Shown here piece after piece: positions 35,125 to 44,973 of a stretch of DNA of 64,000 nt. The DNA is from Promethearchaeia archaeon (lineage in GTDB: Archaea > Asgardarchaeota > Lokiarchaeia > Sigyniarchaeales > SOKP01): the NCBI GenBank assembly GCA_029856145.1, contig JAHQWK010000004.1:1-64000 (forward strand). Direction: 5' to 3'. Each line of letters starts with the position of its first letter. Positions within the stretch are counted from its first letter, which is position 1. The notes below the pieces were generated by a model. It did not search any database and had not been told where the DNA came from. It was given only the letters and a program-made list of their open reading frames with translations. Made by a program: the position numbers and the translations under genes.

Positions 35125-35370
35125 TAAATTTATTGATTATTATTTTATTTTCTCTCTTAATAAATGTTTTTGGTATATCCCTTTAAAATCCATATTTACA
35201 TACAAAAATATCTTAGTAAATTTATTGAATCCTTTTTTGTGGCAAAAAAATTAATGGAATAAATCTTTTGGTATAAATTTTTGAAGTTTCAAATCATCAG
35301 TTGTTACCTTTATTTAATGATTTTTATAAATAATTCAATTGAAATTGGATTTGTGAGTAAATTGCTTTGC

Positions 35371-35631
35371 TTAATAAACAACTTTTGCTGGAATTCTCAA
35401 TTCTTTTTCAGTTTTACGAAAAGGATATATTATAAGGATATCTTTGAAAGTTTCTTTTGGGATTGATTCATCAATAGCGATCATATGATTCTCATAAAAT
35501 AAGAGCATTTTGTGTTCAAAAATTCTCTTATTGTGTAATTTTTTAGGGACATTAAAATTTTTGTCATACTTAAAACCTAAATATTTCTTAAAAAATATTT
35601 GGTAATCTAAAATTATGTCGTATTTCTCCAA
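35371..35631 (-). CDS. Small unidentified protein
   Basis: This 86-aa protein is rich in Lys, Tyr, Phe and Ile: MEKYDIILDYQIFFKKYLGF, then KRIFEHKMLLFYENHMIAIDE and a C-terminal IYPFRKTEKELRIPAKVVY. It looks like a small alpha/beta fold, no family recognised. The composition is coding-like, and no longer frame competes on either strand. It lies alone, about 275 bases before the chemosensory operon on the other strand. Confidence 0.45.
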   Translation of the reverse strand: MEKYDIILDYQIFFKKYLGFKYDKNFNVPKKLHNKRIFEHKMLLFYENHMIAIDESIPKETFKDILIIYPFRKTEKELRIPAKVVY

Positions 35632-35907
35632 GAAGATAATTTAAATCTCAGTAATTATTAATGATAAAAAAAAAATGTTTTTACATTAGGATAACAATTT
35701 TTTATAACATCAAATTTAAATATACTTTCTAATATAAATTTTTTAGTTCAAATTTAGAAAAAACACTAAAAAATCAAAAATTATACTAATGTTTTACATC
35801 AAAAAATGTAGAAAGTTAGCACCAATTTTTTTGGGTAGAATTAGTAAAAGTGCTATGTAAGAAAAAACTATGAATATTATTCAAAGACAAATAATCTGTA
35901 AATATAT

Positions 35908-36741
35908 ATGTATGAATATAATATGATAGCAATGGATAAGGCTCAAAATATTAATACTAATTCAGAAAAGTTTCAAATGCTGGGATTTGGATTATTAAAT
36001 ATCTCAGATATAGAATCTGAAGGCACTTTTAAAATCATTCTTCAAAAAGGTATAGGAGTTCCTCTTATCCAAAATATTTTAGAACTCTATAAGAAAGAAA
36101 TTATAACCAAAAAACAAGGAAGCTCAATTATTCCATTAAATGAATTTACCATTCATATCCAATATTTCAATAATAAGGACAAAGAAATTTCTGTGATTTT
36201 GTATATGGAAGAAAAAGAACCAAGTATTGCGGTTAATTTTTCACAGCTTTACTTCCTGTCTAAAAAAATCAATAAAAAAATTCTTTCAAATGCTCCATTA
36301 TCTGAATTAGTCAAAATATTCGAAGACAAAATCAAGATTCCAAAATCTTCTGGAGTCATAGCTATCTTTGTTATTAGTTCCACAGGCAGTCCATTTCTTT
36401 CAAAAATTAATAAAAATCGCAACAATATAGCAGACCATGAAGTTCACATTGGTGGATTTATCTCTGCTTTGTTGTCGTTTTCAAATACAATTATTGGAGA
36501 AGAAACAGGGGCAAAATTGAAGGAAATAAACTTTGGGAATCAGCAATTTTACGTAATATCCAAAAGTAACGTAATTTTTGCCTTTTTAGTAGAAAATATG
36601 AATTCCTTGCTTCAAAGATATATGTATCTTATTGCAGATGAATTCATTTACGATTTCAACAATTATTTAAAAGGTTTTAATGGAGATGTAACTCCATTTG
36701 CATCTTTTGAAGATAAAATTAACCAATATTTTATTATTTAA
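35908..36741 (+). CDS. Double longin-like protein, first gene of the chemosensory operon
   Basis: This 277-aa cytosolic protein appears to contain two related alpha/beta modules. The first is about residues 25-130 (LGFGLLNISDI ... ILYMEEKEPSIAV). The second is about 145-265: SGVIAIFVISSTGSPFLS, then HIGGFISALLSFSNTIIG, LKEINFGNQQFYVISKSNVIFAFLVE and a long final helix. The second module reads like the longin/roadblock-type domains frequent in Asgard archaea. It has no catalytic motif, so it is probably an adaptor. Its stop is 20 bases before the CheW start. As promoter-proximal gene of the operon it may set or localise the pathway. The start is uncertain: ATGs at codons 6 and 9 (MIAMDK) are possible. 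Confidence 0.6.
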   Translation: MYEYNMIAMDKAQNINTNSEKFQMLGFGLLNISDIESEGTFKIILQKGIGVPLIQNILELYKKEIITKKQGSSIIPLNEFTIHIQYFNNKDKEISVILYMEEKEPSIAVNFSQLYFLSKKINKKILSNAPLSELVKIFEDKIKIPKSSGVIAIFVISSTGSPFLSKINKNRNNIADHEVHIGGFISALLSFSNTIIGEETGAKLKEINFGNQQFYVISKSNVIFAFLVENMNSLLQRYMYLIADEFIYDFNNYLKGFNGDVTPFASFEDKINQYFII

Positions 36742-36761
36742 AAAATGAAGGTAAGAAAAAA

Positions 36762-37292
36762 ATGGTTCAAAAACAGGAATATGAAGATATGGATCAAATT
36801 TCCATCCTATCGTTTAAGATTGGTAGGGAAGAGTTCGTTATCGATCTCTTCGATGTGAAAGAAATAATTCAAGCAGGTCTAATAAGAAAATTACCAAAAA
36901 GCTTAGATTATATAGATGGAATCTATAATTACAGAGGGGAAATTATTCACATAATTAATTTAAAGAAAAAATTGAATTTGAATCAATATATTTTGTATTC
37001 AAGAAACTCCTCTATCGAAGAAGAATCAAGTACGTCGAAAAATTTCATTATAATTCTTAAAGTTGATAATAATCTGGTAGGATTTTATGTTGATCAAATA
37101 ATCAGTATTGATCATATTGATCCCACTGAGATTGTTGGATTAAGCCCAATCTTTCAAACTAATGTTGCTATGGAATATATTAAAGGAATTATTAACTTTG
37201 AACGGCGACCAAGAGTTATGCTTGATTTAAGCAAAATTTTTAGTGAAGTTGAGAAATTCAAAATTGAACAAGATTTATCATCATTAACATAA
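36762..37292 (+). CDS. cheW: CheW chemosensory coupling protein
   Basis: This 176-aa single CheW domain has SFKIGREEFVIDLFDVKEII (about residues 15-34), DGIYNYRGEIIHIINLKKKL (about 49-68) and the late GFYVDQIISI and GIINFERRPRVMLDLSKI. All the beta strands of the fold are present. CheW links CheA to receptors. An insert of about 20 polar residues (SIEEESSTSKN) lies in a loop. AAGGTAAG lies about eight bases before the ATG. It sits between the longin-like gene and CheY, with short gaps, in one operon. Confidence 0.93.
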   Translation: MVQKQEYEDMDQISILSFKIGREEFVIDLFDVKEIIQAGLIRKLPKSLDYIDGIYNYRGEIIHIINLKKKLNLNQYILYSRNSSIEEESSTSKNFIIILKVDNNLVGFYVDQIISIDHIDPTEIVGLSPIFQTNVAMEYIKGIINFERRPRVMLDLSKIFSEVEKFKIEQDLSSLT

Positions 37293-37312
37293 ATTAAAAA
37301 GGAGTTGATAAA

Positions 37313-37690
37313 ATGACAAATAATAAAAAAAAAGTTTTGATAGTTGATGATGCAGCCTTTACAAGGAACATGCTTAAAAATATAATAAACAAGATCGAAC
37401 AAATTGAAGTTATCGGTGAAGCTTCAAATGGAGTGGAAGCTATCTCTTTATACAAGAAATTAAATCCTGATTTAGTTACTATGGATTTGGTTATGCCTGA
37501 AAAGGGTGGTATTGAGGCAACTGAAGAGATTCTAAAAATTAACTCAAAAGCATTGATAGTAGTGGTTTCTGCACTCGGTCAGGAGGCTCTTGTACTTGAG
37601 GCAGCAAAAAAAGGGGCAAAGGACTTTATCCAAAAACCATTCAAAACAGAGCAAATATTAGAAGTTATGGATCGAATTTTAAAGAAATAA
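37313..37690 (+). CDS. cheY: CheY response regulator
   Basis: This 125-aa single receiver domain has acidic Asp12-Asp13, phospho-acceptor Asp58 in LVTMDLVMP, the Ser/Thr position in VVVSALG, and conserved Lys in FIQKPF near residue 104. It is a stand-alone output protein of the CheA phosphorelay. In archaea it normally reaches the archaellum motor through CheF, which is absent here. AAGGAG lies seven bases before the ATG. After its stop codon a second copy of its last helix can be read (separate entry). Confidence 0.95.
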   Translation: MTNNKKKVLIVDDAAFTRNMLKNIINKIEQIEVIGEASNGVEAISLYKKLNPDLVTMDLVMPEKGGIEATEEILKINSKALIVVVSALGQEALVLEAAKKGAKDFIQKPFKTEQILEVMDRILKK

Positions 37691-37738
37691 CATCTCTCAC
37701 ATCTGGTTGAGATTCTGGACAATATCTTAAAAAAATAA
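37691..37738 (+). pseudogene. Residual duplicate of the CheY C-terminal helix
   Basis: Directly after the CheY stop and in the same frame the DNA reads HLSHLVEILDNILKK and then a stop. This closely repeats the CheY end, ILEVMDRILKK. There is no start codon, and the piece is too short to be a gene. It looks like the leftover of a second, deleted cheY or of a fusion of an ancestral tandem pair. Chance similarity of a short charged helix cannot be fully excluded. Confidence 0.5.
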
Positions 37739-37774
37739 AAAAAACAATGAAAAAAAAAAATTTAAGGTGATTAT

Positions 37775-39850
37775 GTGTCATCTAAAGACGATATAAAGCT
37801 TTTCATAAGTGAAGCCGAGGATCTGATTCAAAAAACGGAAGATGAAATTCTAAAATTAGAAGAAAATCCAAATGATTTAAAACCAATTCAGGAACTTTTT
37901 TTCACATTTCATGCACTAAAAGGATTAACAGCGATGGCAGGTTTTGACAACTTATCTAAATTTTGTCATCATTTTGAATCTTTTTTAGAAAATACTAAGG
38001 ATAAGAAAGAGTCTAAAATCAAAAGAGAAAATTTCATCGAAATGCTATTTGAGAGTATTGATGTATTAAGAAATGTCATAAAGAGAGTAAAAAAAGGAGA
38101 TTTAAGTGATATTGATAATAAATTTGTAGAAGATATTAAAAATAGTTTTGAAAGTTTTGAGAATGAGTATGATATCACTTTTATTCAGCCTTTAAACTCA
38201 GAGGAAGTTACCCAAATCCTTAAACAAAAAGATATCAAATCATTTAAGATATATATTCGCCTTGAAGAAACATGTGTTTTCAAAAAGGTAAGGTTATTTA
38301 TTATATTTAGAGCATTAAATGAAAATGGAAAAATTTGCTGGACTAATCCTGCTCCTGAAGATTTAGAAAAAGCTACTCTCAAAAATGAGTTTGAAATTTA
38401 CTTTTTTAGCAATAAAAATAAGGATAATATTTCTCATGTTTTAGATGAAATTCTTGAAATCGAAAGTATAGTTATTACTCCATTAAAATCTGAAGAATTC
38501 ATAAAAATAATTAATAGTCTTAAGGAAAAATGGGAAAATGAAAAACCAGAACCCTTAAGCGATGATTTCTTTGAAGATGATTTTGAAGAAGACGTTGATA
38601 CTCAAGAACTGGAGCGAGTTTCACAAATTGTAGGTGATTTCTCAGAAGATACCCTTAAAATAATGAGTGTTAAAGTTAATATTGAGTATATAGAGGAATT
38701 AATGAATTATTTTGGAGAATTAGTAATAATGAAGAATCATATCAATCAACTTCTAAAGGAAAAACAAGATAGAATAATCGTACGGTTAATAGATAAAATG
38801 GATAAGCCTTTTCTAGATATACAAGAAATACTTTTTAGATTAAAACTAGTTCGAGTTGATTCAACATTCAGAAAATATAAAAGACTTGTTCGCAATGTAG
38901 CAAATGAAACTGGTAAGAAAATAAAATTAATTCTTGAAGGAATAAATGTAGAAATTGATAGAAAAATCCTAGAAGAAATTAACACTCCGCTGGTTCAATT
39001 AATTAGGAATGCAATTTATCATGGAATCGAATCTCCAAGAGATCGAATTAAAAAACGGAAAATTGAAATTGGTATATTGAAAATAAAAACATTTAGAAGA
39101 GCAGGATCCATTTTCATAGAAGTTCAAGATGATGGCGCGGGGCTTAATTATGATACAATAAGGGAAAAGGTTGTGAAAAAAGGTTATTATGACTCAATTG
39201 AAGTGGAACAACTAGCAAACGAGGATTTACATAAGTTTATACTAATGCCCGGGTTCTCAACACTTTCAGAAGCAGATATAATCTCTGGTAGAGGTATGGG
39301 TTTAGCAATCGTGGCTGAAAAAATAAAAGAATTAGGTGGTGATTTTACTATTCAATCTCAAGCTGGTGTTGGTACAAAATTTACAATCATCGTTCCATTT
39401 ACAAGAGCAATATTAAAAGCACAACAAATTCAGATTTCTGATGATTTATTTGCAATTCCAACTGAAAACATTAAACAAATATACTTTTTCAATCCAAGTC
39501 AAGTTGAATATGTAGATGGCCAACAATTTTACAAGATAAATTCAAAATTAATGCCAATTATTCATTTAGATGAGTATTTAAATATGGTAGAAAAAAGTAC
39601 AACAAATTCTCATAAAAAAATTGCAATATGGTGTCAAGGAGATGAGGATAGTTCAGCAGTGTTTATTGCAGATAAACAATTACAACAATTAGATGTAGTT
39701 GTGAAACCATTCAAGTCTAACTATTCAGATTCACGGGATATTTTAGGATCAACAATTACAGGAGAAGGTTCAATATGTCTAATTATCGACGTTTTAAGTA
39801 TAATTTCATCTATTTTAAATGAAAATATAATATCAAATTTAAATTTATAA
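37775..39850 (+). CDS. cheA: CheA histidine kinase
   Basis: The 691-aa protein starts at GTG 37775, with AAGGTGA five bases upstream. The HPt domain (about 1-110) has the phosphorylated His46 in FHALKG. A P2-like region with a Glu/Asp-rich linker follows (about 125-290). The dimerisation helices are at about 300-370. The kinase domain has an N box LVQLIRNAIYHGIESP (about 405-420), G1 QDDGAGL and G2 GRGMGLAIV (about 505). The CheW-like domain (about 550-690) binds CheW and receptors. All catalytic boxes are intact. It phosphorylates CheY and the two CheB receivers of this operon. Confidence 0.96.
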   Translation: MSSKDDIKLFISEAEDLIQKTEDEILKLEENPNDLKPIQELFFTFHALKGLTAMAGFDNLSKFCHHFESFLENTKDKKESKIKRENFIEMLFESIDVLRNVIKRVKKGDLSDIDNKFVEDIKNSFESFENEYDITFIQPLNSEEVTQILKQKDIKSFKIYIRLEETCVFKKVRLFIIFRALNENGKICWTNPAPEDLEKATLKNEFEIYFFSNKNKDNISHVLDEILEIESIVITPLKSEEFIKIINSLKEKWENEKPEPLSDDFFEDDFEEDVDTQELERVSQIVGDFSEDTLKIMSVKVNIEYIEELMNYFGELVIMKNHINQLLKEKQDRIIVRLIDKMDKPFLDIQEILFRLKLVRVDSTFRKYKRLVRNVANETGKKIKLILEGINVEIDRKILEEINTPLVQLIRNAIYHGIESPRDRIKKRKIEIGILKIKTFRRAGSIFIEVQDDGAGLNYDTIREKVVKKGYYDSIEVEQLANEDLHKFILMPGFSTLSEADIISGRGMGLAIVAEKIKELGGDFTIQSQAGVGTKFTIIVPFTRAILKAQQIQISDDLFAIPTENIKQIYFFNPSQVEYVDGQQFYKINSKLMPIIHLDEYLNMVEKSTTNSHKKIAIWCQGDEDSSAVFIADKQLQQLDVVVKPFKSNYSDSRDILGSTITGEGSICLIIDVLSIISSILNENIISNLNL

Positions 39851-39912
39851 TTAAAATTTTTTTTACAAATAACAAATTTATCAAATGAAGAAATACTTGG
39901 AGGAAAAATAAA

Positions 39913-41934
39913 ATGGGTTTTAAAAAGATTGACCATGACGAATTAAAAACAAAAATTAGCCCAAATTTTCTTGGCATCCCTATAAGGGAAGGTGGAAAGT
40001 TAGTACAGAAAAGTCAAAGAGAAAAGAAAATTGAATCTAGTTATACAGGTTCAATGTCAGAAGTATTAATATTAAATGAAGAATTTTTAGAATTCCAATA
40101 TCAAAATGATGGAACAAGAAAAGCAGTTACAGGTAACGGAAATATCTCAATATTTAATAATTCTGTTAAAGATAGAATTTGGGATGCAAATTTACAGTTT
40201 TCAGGCTCACAATTTGATAATCAAGAGAAAGAAAACAATATAAATTTAGGGATTTTTGAGCCTAGTTCAAATAAAATATTAAAATATGAAATTGTAAATT
40301 CCGATGATTTACCGGATTTAATAAAAGTAAATGAAAATATTGAAGTTCTGAGTGAAGATATTACTCAAGAAGGGTTAGAATTTCCTGAAAATGAAGAATT
40401 AAATGTATGTAATAAAAAACATTATTTACTAGTAATTGGAAAAGAAAATAAGGTAAAATTTTTAATTGATATAGTAAATGTCTCAAATTCGATGTTAGAA
40501 AATATCAAGTTTAAGAAATTATTTGTTAATAATTTTTATGACTTAGAATTTGACTGTAGCAAGAGCAAAGAATTTAAATTTACTAATAATTCTGTAGAAT
40601 GTACTATAAACGGTCTAAACCCTGGAGAAAAAGCAGAATTAACAATCACCGCTAATATTTTCCCTAAGAAGAAGGAAAATATTAAAACTGGTAAAATCGA
40701 AATAACCTACAACTTATCATCAAACGTAATTTCAGGCGTGAAAATCAATCAATTCTCAGCATATTCTCATGCAATGCATGCTATTGAGAAAGTAGAGAAA
40801 AATGATGCTCCAAATCATTGGGAATGTTCATTAATTTTCGAAAACCATAGTGACTTTAAATTGAAGTTAAATTCAATTCTGATCTATGATAAGACCAAAT
40901 CGAAAAAAATTTTAGATTTAGATTTTAGTACATCTGGTACTACAAAAATTAATCCTCGTGGAATATATAAAACCCAACATTTTAATTTGATTGATGAAAA
41001 AGAACCTATTTTCTCAAGAAAAGTCGAATATTCTGTTGATTATAAAACAGAGAACAATTCAATGATTACCACGAGATTTGATGACATTATCTTTAAAATA
41101 GTTAATATTACGATAAAAAAGAAATTACCTGAACAAGAAATTAAATCATTTGAGGAGACTACACTAAATTCTGAAATTATTATAAACAACCAAGGTACTG
41201 TTCCAATTAAAGGACTTCGAATAGTTGAAAAAATTCCTGAAGATTTCTTGCCACCAAGAAATTTATCTGATTTTACACTGTATAAATCATCTGGTAAACT
41301 AGAAATCGATGATATTGAATTAAATTTAAGTCCAGATGATGATGATCCCTCACATGAGCATATTATTGAAATAAGTATTAATTTAAAAAATGATACTTCA
41401 AAATCAGTTATTAGTACAGAAGATTTCTTAGAATTAAAATATCCATTTAAAGCAATTACTCCTAATTATAAAAAAGATTACGATTTCCCTGTTAAAGTCT
41501 ACGCTTATTATCCGATGTATGAAAAATCTGAAGTAGAAGGGCTTAGGGGACATTATGTTTTAATGGATGATCTCTCTAGTAAGGATACGTCTTCTTTAAA
41601 AATCACACATAAACGGCGGAAATTAATGATTGGAAAACAAATCTTTCCTGGAAGGAGTAGTGATGAATTTGCTATTTATATTGTGGCAAAGAACGGTTCA
41701 AATATTAAACTTAGTGATGTAGACATTACAGATGCTTTTCCAAATTCTTTTGAACTAATTTCCTCAAATGTAGAACATAAGATTAGCAAATCTAAAAATA
41801 ACGGAGAACAAAAAATTTCTTTCACAATCGATTCACTCCTACCTTATCAAGAAAAAGAGATAATGTATTATCTAAAAAGCTTAAGCGGAAAGGATGTATC
41901 ACAATCAGAATTAGAGTCATTTTTTGTTGGATAA
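39913..41934 (+). CDS. Large cytosolic protein with repeated DUF11-like beta-sandwich domains
   Basis: This 673-aa protein has no signal peptide or membrane helix. At least four similar beta-sandwich units of 80-100 residues can be seen. They lie at about 150-245 (KFLIDIVNVSNSML, then INGLNPGEKAELTITANI), 300-385 (CSLIFENHSDFKL), 410-500 (EIIINNQGTVPIKGLRIVEKIPEDF) and 585-665 (IYIVAKNGSNIKLSDVDITDAFP, then LLPYQEKEIMYYL). The N-N-G/H turn and a final P-x-(E/Q) strand recur, as in DUF11/CARDB-like modules, which are usually extracellular, so a cytosolic location is odd. GGAGG precedes the ATG by nine bases. Its place between CheA and the CheW-CheC fusion suggests a scaffold. No function is known. 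Confidence 0.6.
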   Translation: MGFKKIDHDELKTKISPNFLGIPIREGGKLVQKSQREKKIESSYTGSMSEVLILNEEFLEFQYQNDGTRKAVTGNGNISIFNNSVKDRIWDANLQFSGSQFDNQEKENNINLGIFEPSSNKILKYEIVNSDDLPDLIKVNENIEVLSEDITQEGLEFPENEELNVCNKKHYLLVIGKENKVKFLIDIVNVSNSMLENIKFKKLFVNNFYDLEFDCSKSKEFKFTNNSVECTINGLNPGEKAELTITANIFPKKKENIKTGKIEITYNLSSNVISGVKINQFSAYSHAMHAIEKVEKNDAPNHWECSLIFENHSDFKLKLNSILIYDKTKSKKILDLDFSTSGTTKINPRGIYKTQHFNLIDEKEPIFSRKVEYSVDYKTENNSMITTRFDDIIFKIVNITIKKKLPEQEIKSFEETTLNSEIIINNQGTVPIKGLRIVEKIPEDFLPPRNLSDFTLYKSSGKLEIDDIELNLSPDDDDPSHEHIIEISINLKNDTSKSVISTEDFLELKYPFKAITPNYKKDYDFPVKVYAYYPMYEKSEVEGLRGHYVLMDDLSSKDTSSLKITHKRRKLMIGKQIFPGRSSDEFAIYIVAKNGSNIKLSDVDITDAFPNSFELISSNVEHKISKSKNNGEQKISFTIDSLLPYQEKEIMYYLKSLSGKDVSQSELESFFVG

Positions 41935-41983
41935 ATAGAAAAAAAAATAATAAAATTTAAGAAAAAAAAATGGAGGAAGTATT

Positions 41984-42835
41984 ATGAGACTACAATATTA
42001 TGAAACAATGGATGATAAATCGAAAGAATATGTATTGTATCTTATCGAGCAGATTGTTCCACAATTTACTAAAAGTGAACTGGATACCTTTTTACAAGAT
42101 CTTACTATAAAACCTACTAAGAAAAGTAAGAGTTCAAAATCAAAATCAGATCAAAAATACATTCAAATTGGGAATGATATTGGAAAAACTGCTGATTTAT
42201 CCAAACTAACTAAAGAACAATTAAGATTATGTTTTCAAATATTTATAAGTAGAGAAAAAAATGATACATTTGCAGTAAAGTGGCGTTTTTATCAATACAT
42301 TAAATACGTGTTAAATCTAAATATAAAATCAGTAAAAATAAATCTTGATCCAAATATTGATCGATTATTAGATTTTATTATTGAAACTGTCGATAAGGAA
42401 ATAATTCTAGTTTTATGCTATGATGTTTTAGAATTAAAAGACTTTAATACAGCAATAAATCAATTAAATGAATTTGCAAAAAAACAAAATTTAATTCCTG
42501 ATAGGATTATTTTTACGACAAGTAAATCATTCCGGAATATACCAATTGATAGTCCTATTAAAATCATAAATAAGGAAATAGAACCAGAGTTATGGATCGA
42601 ATGGATTGAAGAAAATTGCCCTTTCAATAAAGAAGACTTGTTAATTTTAAATAACTCTGAATTAAAAGTTGCAGGTTTTAATTTTACCAGTACAGACGAT
42701 TTATTAAATTATATTTTTAAGTATTCAAATGGCGGGGGTCAAATTTCAATTTATAAGCAATTAGATTTTTTTACTGAAGTTAGTGAGGAGGAACCCGAAG
42801 TAGAATTAATTTGGAAAGGAATTATGTTAAAATAA
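41984..42835 (+). CDS. Unidentified cytosolic protein of the chemosensory operon
   Basis: This 283-aa alpha/beta protein has no membrane segments. The N-terminal third is helical, with a Ser/Lys-rich linker at about residues 48-60. The centre has a strand-helix pattern (IILVLCYDVLELKDFNTAINQLNEFAKKQN, IPDRIIFTTSKSF) like a nucleotide-free restriction-endonuclease-type or Rossmann-like fold. The C-terminus ends with ISIYKQLDFFTEV and an acidic tail. It matches no chemotaxis family I know. GGAGGAAG is upstream of the ATG. The tight operon position suggests a system-specific partner. Confidence 0.55.
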   Translation: MRLQYYETMDDKSKEYVLYLIEQIVPQFTKSELDTFLQDLTIKPTKKSKSSKSKSDQKYIQIGNDIGKTADLSKLTKEQLRLCFQIFISREKNDTFAVKWRFYQYIKYVLNLNIKSVKINLDPNIDRLLDFIIETVDKEIILVLCYDVLELKDFNTAINQLNEFAKKQNLIPDRIIFTTSKSFRNIPIDSPIKIINKEIEPELWIEWIEENCPFNKEDLLILNNSELKVAGFNFTSTDDLLNYIFKYSNGGGQISIYKQLDFFTEVSEEEPEVELIWKGIMLK

Positions 42836-42878
42836 TAATACTCAAAAAGAAGAGGATAAAATACAAGAGGTATAAGAT

Positions 42879-44858
42879 ATGATAAAAAGCGAAACAGAAG
42901 GAATTGAGTTTGGAGAAAGTGTAAATGTTGTAATAATTCAAGTTCTTGATGAGAAATATCTCATTGAAGTAGAAAATGTTAAAGAAATATATGTCCCAGG
43001 AGATAAAATAGTTCCAATTCCATTAACAGAAAAAAGTATAGTTGGTATCATTAATATTAGGGGAGAGATTTATTCAATCATTTCATTAAGACATAATATT
43101 AATGATAATGATGTTGATTATGGGTTGAGTGATAAATCAAGAATTCTATTATTAGAATATAAAGATTTAAAAATTGCATTGTTAGTAGATGCAGTAATAG
43201 GAGTTAAAGATATTCCTTTTTCAGTCTTTAAAAAACAGGGCACGATTGTAAAAACTAATATTGATTTTAGATTAATTAAACTAACAGGCATTTTTCAAGA
43301 TGAATCATTAATATTATTAGATCTAGATGCTTTAATTTTACCCTACATTAAATCCTTAGGTAGAAAAATAGAGAAAAAGGTAGAAGCAAAACCGAAAATT
43401 ATTGGAGGACCTAAAGTAAAACCCAAACTATCTCCTAAACCGACACCTACAGTTGAATCCACAGTTGTAATCCCTCAGGAAACCTACGTTCCAATGAACT
43501 TATCATCCATTCCTGAAGATGAAATTGGCAAGGGGGTTTCTTTATCAGCTGAACAAGAAGATATACTCAAAGAAATAGGCAATATTGGTGCTGGAAATGC
43601 GGTCACAGCCTTATCTCGATTAGTTAAAAAGAAAATTGATGTGACCTTAACTGATGTAGGAATAATACCTTTAGATGAATTGCCAGAACAATTTGGTGGA
43701 TCTAAAGAGAAGGTATGTGGAATTTTCTGCCATATAGATAAACCATCTCAAGCAACTATTTTAAATATTTTCGAAATGACTCCTTTGATGCAAATGATTG
43801 CAGATTTAGCAGGAAAAAAATCTAAAATCAATCCAAGTAAAGTTAAAACTAAAAAAGATCTTGATGATTTTGCAGTTTCTACAATTGTAGAAATGGGAAA
43901 TATTATGGCGGGGCATTATGCTTCAGCACTAGCAGATTTATTAGGTACAAAATTAATGATTGACATTCCTGAATTTACGATGAGTGAAGCTGGAGAGATT
44001 GGAGAATTTCTAACTAAAGAGTTGAAATCAATTGCTGAATTTTTCATAATAATCAAAACTTCAATAAAAGTCGCCGATTTGAAACTTAAAGGAATGTTTT
44101 TCTTTATCCCTGATCTTGAAACTTTGAAAATATTTTTCGACAAACTAGGAATAGAGCATGAAATATCTATCAAAAGTTTAAAAACTCAGAAAACACTTGA
44201 GCTAATAGATGTTTCTAATATAAAACTCACAGAAATTCAAAGAGATGCTTTACAAGAAGTTGGTAATATTGGTGCAGGAAATGCGGCTAATGCATTAGCT
44301 CAAATGATTAATAAAAGAGTTGATATAAATATCCCATCTGTTGAAATGGTTGAATTAGATGAGTATGCTAATACAATTAGTAATAAGAATGAAAAACTCT
44401 TAGTTGCTTGGAGCAATGTTATTGGTAAAACAAGAGCTACAGTTTTAACATTGTTTAACATTAAAGATGCAATTGATATAACATCCATAATCTTAGATGA
44501 TAGAGACAAGAAACAAATTGACTTAAGGAAGAAAATTATTATGGCATCAGATTTTCCAGAGCTTTATCATAGTGCAATTTCAGAACTAGGTCACATCTTG
44601 GGAAGCCATTATGTAAGTGCAATAGGTGATCTATTAGGCCTGCGACTCATGACCGAGCCCCCTGATGTCTCTGTCGATACAGGAAACCAATTATTCGAAA
44701 TATTAAAAGAGGAAATTGGTTTACTTAAGAAATTATCGTTAGTTATCACAACGAGCGTTATAATCACAGATATCAAAATTACAGGAACGTTCTTATTCAT
44801 ACCTAATTTAGAAACATTACAAGAATTATTGGATGCACTTTTAAGGTTTTATTCATAA
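42879..44858 (+). CDS. CheW-CheC-CheC fusion protein
   Basis: The 659-aa protein has three modules. A CheW domain (about 14-160: VVIIQVLDEKYLIEVENVKEI, GIINIRGEIYSII, LIKLTGIFQDESLILLDLD) leads into a Pro/Lys linker (about 170-215). Two CheC/FliY phosphatase domains follow (about 222-430 and 448-655). Each has a pair of (D/S)-x3-E-x2-N sites: D228/E232/N235 and S334/E338/N341, then D456/E460/N463 and S565/E569/H572. The last Asn is replaced by His, so that site is probably inactive. Family knowledge says CheC dephosphorylates CheY-P and is stimulated by CheD. The CheW part would hold the phosphatase at the receptor/CheA array. AGAGGT lies about eight bases before the ATG. Confidence 0.9.
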   Translation: MIKSETEGIEFGESVNVVIIQVLDEKYLIEVENVKEIYVPGDKIVPIPLTEKSIVGIINIRGEIYSIISLRHNINDNDVDYGLSDKSRILLLEYKDLKIALLVDAVIGVKDIPFSVFKKQGTIVKTNIDFRLIKLTGIFQDESLILLDLDALILPYIKSLGRKIEKKVEAKPKIIGGPKVKPKLSPKPTPTVESTVVIPQETYVPMNLSSIPEDEIGKGVSLSAEQEDILKEIGNIGAGNAVTALSRLVKKKIDVTLTDVGIIPLDELPEQFGGSKEKVCGIFCHIDKPSQATILNIFEMTPLMQMIADLAGKKSKINPSKVKTKKDLDDFAVSTIVEMGNIMAGHYASALADLLGTKLMIDIPEFTMSEAGEIGEFLTKELKSIAEFFIIIKTSIKVADLKLKGMFFFIPDLETLKIFFDKLGIEHEISIKSLKTQKTLELIDVSNIKLTEIQRDALQEVGNIGAGNAANALAQMINKRVDINIPSVEMVELDEYANTISNKNEKLLVAWSNVIGKTRATVLTLFNIKDAIDITSIILDDRDKKQIDLRKKIIMASDFPELYHSAISELGHILGSHYVSAIGDLLGLRLMTEPPDVSVDTGNQLFEILKEEIGLLKKLSLVITTSVIITDIKITGTFLFIPNLETLQELLDALLRFYS

Positions 44859-44973
44859 AAAATTTACTAAAAGTAATCTAAATTTTTTTTCTTTTTAAAA
44901 ATTTAAAATAAAAAACAAGAATATCCAAATCAAATATAAATTCTCTATAAAATACAAAGAAACAATCGATCTC

